NCBI GenBank assembly: GCA_030412805.1
Contig: JASJFJ010000001.1
Coordinates: forward strand, 932,501-996,500
DNA: 64,000 bases
Source of the DNA: Westerdykella aurantiaca
Taxonomy: Eukaryota > Ascomycota > Dothideomycetes > Pleosporales > Sporormiaceae
Direction of reading: 5' to 3'
In this document: piece by piece, positions 56,204 to 64,000 of the stretch
Position numbering within the stretch: the stretch's first letter is position 1
Layout: each line of letters opens with the position of its first letter
The notes under the pieces: generated by a model
Databases searched by the model: none
What the model saw: only the letters and a program-made list of their open reading frames with translations
Told to the model about the DNA's origin: nothing
Program-made: the position numbers and the translations under genes

Positions 56204-57830
56204 ATGTCTTCCGGTACTCACTGTTAGTATCAGCATCCGTCCCCAAGATCTTCGGATCTCTCTGACAAATGCTTAGCTGCGACTCCACCCAATGGCCAAG
56301 GGGCCACCCAAACACCTGGACAAGACGCCAGCGCTGCTGCATCGCCTGAGGTCTTGTCAAACCCTTCCGCTGCCACTGCCCAGGACCAAACAGATCCTAT
56401 CAGCGTCCAGTCCTCAGAGGAGATTCCCGCCAATGCGGATGCCAAGGATCACATTGTCGAGGTCCGAAGCCTCTCTCATGAGGACCCATTGGACCTGGGC
56501 CGCCATCGGCGATCAAACGTCACGCGGAAGCAGATGAAGATAGATCACCCAGAAGCAAAGGAGAAGCACATGAAGAAGTTCTACACGAGGCAGAACGCAC
56601 TGATCGACCAATTCCTCCAGAGCGGAGACGAGGAGCGCTTGGCTGCTCTTGACATGGAAGAAAATGGTCCCAAGGTCCGCTTTGCTGTAAACGCGTCGTT
56701 TGTTGTGAACTTCTGTCTATTCGTCATCCAGCTCTATGCTGCAATCAGTACGGGGTCTTTGTCGCTGTTCGCTACGGCAGCAGATGCCTTCATGGACCTG
56801 GTCTCCTCCGTCGTCATGCTCGTCACTTCGCGCATGGCGTCGAGGCCAAGCATATACAAGTATCCGGTGGGGCGCACGCGTATCGAAACAATCGGTATCA
56901 TCATGTTCTGCTGTTTGATGACGACCGTGGCCATCCAACTCATCGTGGGTTCCGTCCATGCATACAACTGCAACGATCGCTGATGCATCTGCAGATCGAA
57001 TCCGGCCGAGCCCTGGGCGCAGGTGAGAGTCATTCAGAGGGCCTCCACATCATTCCCATCATCTTCGTTTCTGTTGCAAGTATGTCGGCCTCTCCGTCTT
57101 CTTCCTCACACCCTCTAACACTGGTCAGTCTTTTCCAAGGGCAGCTTGTGCATCTACTGTTTCTTGTACCGACGGTATCCCTCCGTCCATGTATTCTTCA
57201 TTGATCACCGAAACGACATTGTCGTCAACGCCTTCGGTCTGATGATGTCTATTCTTGGAAGCCGCGTCAAGTGGTATGCGGATCCTATTGGCGCTATTCT
57301 CATTGGGCTTTTGATCCTCTTCTCTTGGGCCTCTAACGCCTTCGAGCATGTGTGGCTCTTGGTGGGCAAGGGTGCTCCAAAGGAGTTCATATCCAAGCTC
57401 ATCTATCTCGTGGTGACCCATGACACCCGCATTCGCAAAGTTGACACCGTAAGTGTCGCACCCTCCTGCTCACGGCTTGGCCCTCGCTGACCACCTCAGT
57501 GCCGAGCATACCACGCTGGCCAACGGTACTATGTTGAGGTTGATATCGTCATGGATGAGGATATGCCCCTTAAGATAACCCACGACGTCAGCCAGACTCT
57601 TCAACGGAAACTGGAAGGTATGTGGTGTCATCGAATTGCTGTCTGGTTTCCATCGCTTACTCAATACTTCAGGACTTGCTGACGTTGAGCGTGCCTATGT
57701 CCACGTCGACTACGAGGACGAGCACGACCCCCACGAAGAGCATAAGCCGATGTATGACAACACTGAGCGCCGTTCTATCAGAAAGCGCGTCAAAGAGCTG
57801 CTCTCTCGTTCCAAGAAGGAGACCCAATAG
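56204..57830 (+). CDS. Cation diffusion facilitator, Mn2+-type
   Basis: Exons 56204-56213 (10 nt, ATG-TCT-TCC-G), 56277-56944, 56995-57079, 57129-57448, 57500-57617 and 57673-57830 give 452 residues. A disordered N-terminus and KKFYTRQNALIDQFLQ lead into six membrane spans. TM2 has ADAFMDLVSS and TM5 has DHRNDIVVN, the paired DxxxD sites that mark manganese CDFs; zinc CDFs have HxxxD. QLIIESGRALG and the cytosolic ferredoxin-like domain (YYVEVDIVMDEDMPLKITHD; VERAYVHVDYEDEHDPHEEH) complete it. It moves Mn2+ from the cytosol into Golgi, vacuole or out of the cell. Confidence 0.9.
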
Positions 57831-58294
57831 ATCGCTCCTCACGGATAGTTTGATGAGAGCCAAATACCCCCTCCGATACGATATCGCAATTGACGCCCAT
57901 ACCAGTGTGGAAGAGGGGCGCGTTTTACAGTCGGCCTTCCTCATTAGAGGCCGATGAGCGCCACCGAGCACCTGATGGACCACAGGGCATACCCTGACGC
58001 ATAGTGCAGACCGGGCGTCACTAAGCATATACATGAAGCTTCACAGCACGTACTTTCTATACCCTCATTATGATGAATGCTAGTTTTTATTTCCCATATT
58101 CCCCAGCACCATTTCCCTTAGTATGACAGTGACGAGCACCTCTAATAGGTGCTACAGGGGCGCGAGTGAGACTCTTCTGGTCGTTCTGAAAGATTGCCCG
58201 GATTCCATCGTGCTAATTAAGTCACAGGTAGTAGACTTCGATGTCGCCCATGGGGAACTCTCCATGACGTTCTCGATCATGGCCCTGCGTCCAG
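57831..58294. other. Intergenic between convergent genes, no gene seen
   Basis: 464 bp of 3' flanking sequence. Confidence 0.5.
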
Positions 58295-59454
58295 CTATAC
58301 TCGATGATTATCACGCCTGCTTGCACATTCGCAGCTCTTCTTGTCATACCTTTCAAGAACCCTTGAGAGCTCGTCTCCGGCCTCTGCCCCAAGAGAACTG
58401 AAGGAGATCACATGATGAGGATGAGCGTCAATCTCGCTGGAGCGTGGACGACCGCTTGGTCCTGCCGAGGCCGAGCGCTTGGAACGTGGGTCATCGTCCT
58501 CGTCCTCGTCCTCGTCGTGGATGGAACGTAGGGGCGGGTCGCGCTTCAAGCGGCGGACACGCTGCTTCACACCAGCTGGATCCTTCTTGAGCTGATCCTT
58601 CCTCTCCTCGGGTGTCACACGCTTAGTTCCACTATCGTACTGTCAGTTCTGAGGTCAAACAAGGGCGGGACCAAGGGTAGAGGCACTTACTCTTTATCGA
58701 TGATCTCTGCAGACTTGGCTGAACCCGCCGTAACTATTGAAACTCTCGGAGTATCGGATGGTCGACGGACAGGAGGATTTTGCAACTCGGCCTTGAACCT
58801 GTACTCTGCTTCCACTTGAGCAAAGAAATTCCTGACATTGGGATCCGATTTCACCCAGGACTGAATGCGCGTGGCCTCCCCGCCACGGTACTGGGCTTTG
58901 ATAAACGCCTGGACGAAGTTGAGGGCGGCCTCTTTCATGAGAAGCGAAGGCGGCGGATAGAGCACCCATAGAGTCTTGATGTCCTCGAAAGATACCGGTG
59001 GCCCCAACGTCAAGGCTGCGTAGAGATGCAGCTCAAGACGTTCCGTTCCTTTCGCTGGCAGCTGCAATTTTCGCCAAGCCGTCACAATTTGCAGCGCATA
59101 GACGATGGAGGGCGACACGTCGAAGTCCTGCGGTTCAATCCTAGGACGGCCGGAGAGTTGTACCATACGGCGCACGATACCCTTCAGAGCGTCCCTGGCA
59201 ACGGAGCCTGGAAGGTTGATGCCGACGTAAGGCTTGTCGAGGATAGCCCGCTTCTCTGCCACTGGAAGTCCTGTATCCGCGTCGACCAGCCAGTGCTCGA
59301 GGATAGGCGCGAAGTGCAGAACCAAGCCCAGGCCCACTTTAGCCGGAAACTCCGATTCGTGAATTGGCTCTCCATCGATGGCGAAGAGGGTGTACGGCGG
59401 ATTGTGGGCATCGCGTGGAAGAGGTTTGTAGGGCCAGTCAATCTTGGTCGACAT
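58295..59454 (-). CDS. Conserved-looking protein of unknown function
   Basis: Exons 58691-59454 and 58295-58631 (59 bp intron, GTAAGT to CGATAG) give 366 residues from MSTKIDWPYK. The N-terminal 200 residues look like one folded domain (LFAIDGEPIHESEFPAKVGL; FDVSPSIVYALQIVTAWRKL; SLLMKEAALNFVQAFIKAQY). The C-terminal third is basic/acidic and disordered, with an EDEDEDDDPRSKRS run that could include a nuclear signal. I do not recognise the family. It is divergent from the next gene across 453 bp. Confidence 0.65.
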
Positions 59455-59907
59455 CCTAGCTGTTCAACGTTGCAGTCAACTGTTAGAGAACAGGAGGGAA
59501 CAAGTAAGACTTGCGATGTGCGCTTCAAACTTGGCTGAGCAGGGAAAGAGCTTCGAAGAGGAAGATGGGGTGTTTTTTTTTTGGTCCGCGACCGCTGTTA
59601 TCGCGCCCCATCCGCGACAAACGGGCACTCTGGCTTTCACTGTCAACAAAAGCCTTCACGTGACTAAGCGTAGCCTGTGGCCAGGTAGCTTCCCAATCTC
59701 GCGCCTACGCGCAAAACACACACGGAGCTAATTTTCGGCCTCCGTGCAAGCTTGAGTCAACAACACGCACAACCACGCGGGGTGGCGGTAGTGATAGCAG
59801 GAGTATATACGTACTTTGCCAACTCGCGCGCCATTATCTCGCTGCCTCGAACACCTACACCTCCAAATCAACCGCCACGAACTGCGAGTGTCATCTCCTT
59901 CGTCCCA
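59455..59907. other. Divergent promoter, no gene seen
   Basis: 453 bp; an 11-T run at about 59571-59581. The + frame reads through from 59752, but the better start is ATG 59908. Confidence 0.5.
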
Positions 59908-61921
59908 ATGTTCGACGTTGGAGCTTCTGGGACCACGGCTTCCACCTGGAACCGCCCCGATCAAGTCAAATCATCCACGCCAGATGCGCCGAGCTGCATT
60001 CGCATATACACCGAAAGCAACGACAGCCTTCGCGGCACCTTGATCTTTCAGCATCCCTTCCGCTCGGAAGTCCTGCATCGCCTTCCAGCTCTTCAAGAGT
60101 ATGTCGACCACTCCGGCCGCAACGTCCTCCTCCCGCCCGCCGGACCGCAATGCGCCCTCAACGACGACATTCTGTACGACGCCATACGAGCCGCTCTGAA
60201 TCCTGACCCGACGCTTGGTTTCCGCCTCGATGTCTCCGAGCACGCAATGTCCTACATCCAGACCCATGTAGTGCTCACTCTGCTCGGCTTGCATAAAGAA
60301 GCTCGCGTCCTCCAAGATCGCCTGTGGGTTCTGCTTGGCAATGTGGAACTTTCCAGTACCACGGTAGCTTGGATATGGGAGACGTTCCGCGGTGCGTATT
60401 CCGCGGATGAGGACGAGGGAAACGCATATGTGCCGCCGTTTTCCGAGTTGTATGTGGAAGCGATGGCTTGGCAGATTGTGAATTTGAAGCAGATCGGGAA
60501 ACTGGATAAGTCTGTGGAGGAGTACTTGAAGTGCGATGAGCTGGGCTTTGAAGAGCCGTGTTTGAGGGATGTCGTCGAGGAAAGGGAGAGAAAGTATGGG
60601 ACGGAGATGGGCTGGAAGGAAGAGACCCAGGCACAAATCAATCCTGCAAGTGCTGAGAAAGTGAAGGAGGAAAAGAAAGCCGGGAAAGCCGGGAAAGAAA
60701 ACGCGCAGGCTGATCCCCCATCGAGTCAACAACCCGAAACTCTGCGTAGGCCCGGTAGTACCAAAAAGTTGGCCACTACAGCTCCCAAACCTCGCACCCA
60801 TTTGGAGAAGCAGGAACCGGCTATCCAACCTGCTCGTTCTTCGCTGAACCTTGGCCGCGCTACCAGCGGGTATTCCGCAACTTCCTTCTTCAACAAGAAC
60901 AACGTGCCCGTCAAGAATATCGTATCTGATGACGAAGAAGATAAAGAAGACAATATTGGACCTCTTCTTCAGACACCAGTCCGAGAACCAGGTTTCCGCA
61001 ATCGCCTTGGGAAAACCCTAGGCGTTGGCCTTGGACAAACCGCTATGAAGGGTAAGAGCGGATGGGGAAATTCGAAGCAGAGTAAGTCCGGGAGTCTTAA
61101 TATTAGTGCATGTGGCTTCAGCGAATTATATTAACCGTGCAGGCTCATCTTCTCTCTTGAATACTAAGAACGGCAATGTTGGCTTTGGCTTTGGGACACC
61201 ATTGGATCCAAACCCGAACCAGATTCAGGATCCGAATGGGAATGGGAGGAAGCTTACTGCCAGCAAGGAGAATCAAATGAGCATCTTTGGAGCACCAAAC
61301 CCTCTGAAGCCGAAGACAAACATGGCGACAATGTTTGGCACGGGCACCGGGCCAACTGCAACATCTCTACCGTCAGCTACTTCCTCCAACCCCTCCAACC
61401 AAGAGAAGCAAAGCGCAAACGTCCTTTTCGGCAAGCCAGGCACGTCGTCCGTGTCTTTCTTCTCTGCCACGGGGAATGGCTCCTTCTTCCCCGCTCAGGG
61501 AAGTTTTACTACGTCTTCTTTCTCCGGAAGCACGGTCGCGTCTTCATTTGGTATTCCTTCCGTTGGTGTAGGGGGCGCCTCTACGACACCCACGACCAAC
61601 CGCGGCGGTCTTTTCGCCGGCGTGATGTCCAAGGATCCAGTCACGGTTACTGCAGGGACCAACGACGATGACGGTGGGAGCTCTCCTATGTCCGTCTCTT
61701 CCCCTTCCACCACTCCTCCAAAGCCCAGCACGGCCCAGAACAACGTCAATACCATCGTGGGAGGGGGATCTCATGCAGCTCCAGGCTTCGTGTTTCAGGG
61801 TCCCGCGGGTGGTCAGCTAAGTGGAATGAATTTCGAACAGGCGTTTACGGACGCGAGAAATGCTTCGCCTGCGAGGAGTATGCTAAAGCCCAAGGGGAAT
61901 CTGAACAAGGGGAGGAAGTAG
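59908..61921 (+). CDS. Protein with N-terminal BTB-like half and FG/GF-rich C-terminal tail
   Basis: Exons 59908-61081 and 61143-61921 give 650 residues from MFDVGASG. Residues 1-200 look globular and somewhat BTB-like: IRIYTESNDSLRGTLIFQHP, then YIQTHVVLTLLGLHKEARVL and VAWIWETFRGAYS. There follows a Lys/Glu coil (VKEEKKAGKAGKE), then a long disordered tail with FG-type dipeptides (GFGFGTP, SIFGAPNP, MFGTG, VLFGKPG, SSFGIPS, FVFQGP). FG repeats are typical of nucleoporins and their partners, so a nuclear-pore or nuclear-transport role is possible but not shown. No family named. Confidence 0.65.
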
Positions 61922-62363
61922 TGTAGGGATTGGTGAGGTGGACGAGAGAGGCGTGTTCATCGGGCAATGGGAATAAGTTAAGGACTTCGGATGCTGTTAT
62001 GGGGTTGGGTGGAGGAGAAACAAATGGGGCATGAGGTTTGGGGGGAATACAGGTGTGAGTTACGGTGAGGAGGAAGGTAGGTCACATATGTCTCACACGA
62101 TGGGCAATCTGTGTAGGATTATTGCACAGCCGCAAGGGTAACATGCGAAACTCGAGTTTCATCTTCTCTCTTTGATTGCAATAATGTTAGGCGGTTGGGC
62201 GGAAAAGCTATCTGTGGGCACTTTCACACAAGCTACAATCATAGGGAAGATCTGAAGAATTCCGTGTTACCTCAATCCGCTCGTGTAGCTGCATCTAACC
62301 AGTTTCACCACTACAGATTCGATATGACCGCGAGGGCTATAGCTGAGCGTGTGGGCGTCCCCT
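61922..62363. other. Intergenic between convergent genes, no gene seen
   Basis: 442 bp of 3' flanking sequence. Confidence 0.5.
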
Positions 62364-63983
62364 TCAGTAGGGAGTGTAAAGACTGTCTTCTGAATCCTCG
62401 TCTGCGTCGGCGTATTTGACGCTGTCCTTTGTTTCCATTGAACTCCTTGAAGAGTTCAATTCCTCTTGAAGAACTTCATTTTCAGACTTTTGACCCTCCA
62501 TGTGCCCATTATCTTTCGCATTTGTTGCTTCCAATTGTGCTTGCTCGGAAATGCGCCCATCATAGCCCTGTTCATCGTCTGTTGGGACAGCATCAATCGT
62601 TGCTTCCGAGTCCTCTCCTCCCAGGTTCACCTCATCACCTGCGTCCTCCTCATTCCCACGTCCCATATACCCCAACGCCTCCTCCACTATTTCTCCATCC
62701 TCCTCACTATTCTCCACAATCCGATTGAGCTTTTCAACGGGTCTTCCTCCAATATCGTGCCAGCCCCTCATCGCAGTGCCGTCTACTATCGTAACTCGAT
62801 CAAATCCAGGCGGTGGAGGAATGCCGCTGGCCCTACTCGGGAGAGGAACTGAGTTCTCTGTTCCAGGGAGTAGGTTTCCACTCTTTCCCTTTTTGCCCTT
62901 CTTCCACTTCCTTCCCTTCTTCGAACTCCCACGCGGAACTGGCTGCTTCGATGTTAGGAGATTGGAATCTAACACTGACTCTGGGCTGGGAGTCCCCTTC
63001 TTACTTGGTAGAGGAGGCAGGCGACGGGGTGCAAATGAGCCGCTGGATTGGAGGGGAAGATCACTGAGATTGGCCAATGGGGCGGAGCAGTTGCGGTCGC
63101 TCGTATGAGAGCTGTAGTCTCGAGCGCGGTGGATAGCACCGCGGAAGGGTTGCGGGGGAATCGGATCTGGCTCTGGCACATCTGCGTTTGGGTCAGACTC
63201 CTGCGGAACGAGGGAGTAAGCCTCTTGTGCCCTTTGTCGAAGTTGAGCTTCAACCTCACGTGGGAGGTTGAACCAGTGGATGGGCCACGACATAGGTGGG
63301 GAGTTAGATGAACCCTCCCTCCGAGAAGTCCCTGCGCGTCCATAGGAGCGTATGTTGCCGTCAAGAGATTCCTCAGGAACGAGGCTCGATTCTTCGCTGC
63401 CTTTTCCTCCTCCACCTGCGGGAGCCGGATACCCGTTGTTGTCGAGGCGGCCTGGGGACGACGGATCGCCGTAGACGGCCCGGTAAACATCGCCCCAAGG
63501 ACCGGCATAACCAGCCAATTTTCGACGTTTATCGTACTCCTGCGCATCGATGTGTGCGGGCTTTTGTCGTAGAGCGGTCCAACGGAACTGTTTGCCGTCA
63601 AGGCAATGGAAGGTGAGCACATCGGCGACGAGAGACCAGTCGGGCACAAAGGGCTCTTCATCTTTTGTCATTTTGTTGGTCTTCGATGAGCTTGGGCTTT
63701 GGGCGGAGCTGGTGTTGGGACGACTGGATTCCTGGTTCGTATTGCGGGTGCGGGGGACAAAGACGTGATCGGCGCCGTGAGCATTATTGGGGAATCCGAA
63801 CGCTGAACTCTCACTCTCAGAGTTGGTGGCTTGATGCACGTTGGTGGCTCCTGTGTTTTTCTCCACCTCACCGCTGGATCGCCCGTAGTCCAACACCTCT
63901 GTATCCGCGTCGCTATCTCTGTGCGAGGTCAGGACTCCATTCGCGGCTATCGAATCTCGCTGCGCTAACCCTTCGGGCGTCAT
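62364..63983 (-). CDS. Large low-complexity protein of unknown function
   Basis: 539 residues in one open frame; the ATG at 63983 (MTPEGLAQ) lies 17 bp from the window edge, and an upstream exon cannot be excluded. Mostly disordered, with one short region that looks folded and conserved-type: FVPDWSLVADVLTFHCLDGK, FRWTALRQKP, then AGYAGPWGDVYRAVYGDPSS. A basic Lys/Gly block (KKGRKWKKGKKGKSG) may be a nuclear signal, and the C-terminus is strongly acidic. No family recognised. Confidence 0.55.
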   Translation of the reverse strand: MTPEGLAQRDSIAANGVLTSHRDSDADTEVLDYGRSSGEVEKNTGATNVHQATNSESESSAFGFPNNAHGADHVFVPRTRNTNQESSRPNTSSAQSPSSSKTNKMTKDEEPFVPDWSLVADVLTFHCLDGKQFRWTALRQKPAHIDAQEYDKRRKLAGYAGPWGDVYRAVYGDPSSPGRLDNNGYPAPAGGGGKGSEESSLVPEESLDGNIRSYGRAGTSRREGSSNSPPMSWPIHWFNLPREVEAQLRQRAQEAYSLVPQESDPNADVPEPDPIPPQPFRGAIHRARDYSSHTSDRNCSAPLANLSDLPLQSSGSFAPRRLPPLPSKKGTPSPESVLDSNLLTSKQPVPRGSSKKGRKWKKGKKGKSGNLLPGTENSVPLPSRASGIPPPPGFDRVTIVDGTAMRGWHDIGGRPVEKLNRIVENSEEDGEIVEEALGYMGRGNEEDAGDEVNLGGEDSEATIDAVPTDDEQGYDGRISEQAQLEATNAKDNGHMEGQKSENEVLQEELNSSRSSMETKDSVKYADADEDSEDSLYTPY

Positions 63984-64000
63984 GGTTGGAGATGCGCCTC

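Overview
The window is nuclear DNA of a filamentous ascomycete (Pezizomycotina). The evidence is the gene structure and the gene types: short GT-AG introns, mostly 45-100 bp, with CTAAC/CTGAC-like branch points; three Zn(II)2Cys6 regulators; and fungus-restricted families (UstYa/DUF3328, DUF2985, GPI-anchored Ser/Thr-rich protein, GH128, Sen15). I could not place it to genus. All gene models are hand-spliced from sequence, and no similarity search was run.

Left part (1-17 kb). A partial secreted His-rich protein lies at the left edge. It is followed by a secreted, Tyr-rich, dibasic-site repeat protein made of exon-encoded repeats (1329-2662, minus) and, divergently, a UstYa-family oxidase with both HxxHC motifs (3819-4886, plus). 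Together these look like the core of a dikaritin-type RiPP locus. Ordinary genes follow: Sen15, a GPI-anchored protein, a DUF2985 membrane protein, a Q-rich glycine-zipper protein, a peroxisomal (C-terminal AKL) AidB-like acyl-CoA dehydrogenase and a large Zn2Cys6 regulator.

17-23.5 kb is gene-poor. It contains a TATA-driven, pyrimidine-rich stretch (about 21.2-22.1 kb) followed by a purine-rich stretch with no convincing protein gene.

23.5-35.6 kb reads as one catabolic cluster: MFS transporter, Zn2Cys6 regulator, aldehyde dehydrogenase, SnoaL-like protein, dihydroxybenzoate-decarboxylase-type amidohydrolase and a stilbene/carotenoid-cleavage-type dioxygenase. The logical route is cleavage of a stilbenoid to aromatic aldehydes, oxidation to acids, then non-oxidative decarboxylation. 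Two divergent promoters in it carry GCGGAG motifs and perfect inverted repeats.

35.8-43 kb has a secreted GH128 glucanase, an F-box-like protein, an uncharacterised tail-TM protein and a small membrane protein with a 23-C tract. At 43.3-49 kb, 4-hydroxyphenylpyruvate dioxygenase (HPPD) and a TTC36-type TPR protein are divergently paired, next to a Zn2Cys6 regulator. In mammals TTC36 is reported as an HPPD partner, so this pair is a notable guilt-by-association case.

49.9-64 kb contains small uncharacterised genes, a divergent metal-transporter pair (ZIP zinc importer; CDF exporter with the Mn-type DxxxD signature), a conserved unknown protein, an FG-rich-tailed protein and a large low-complexity protein.
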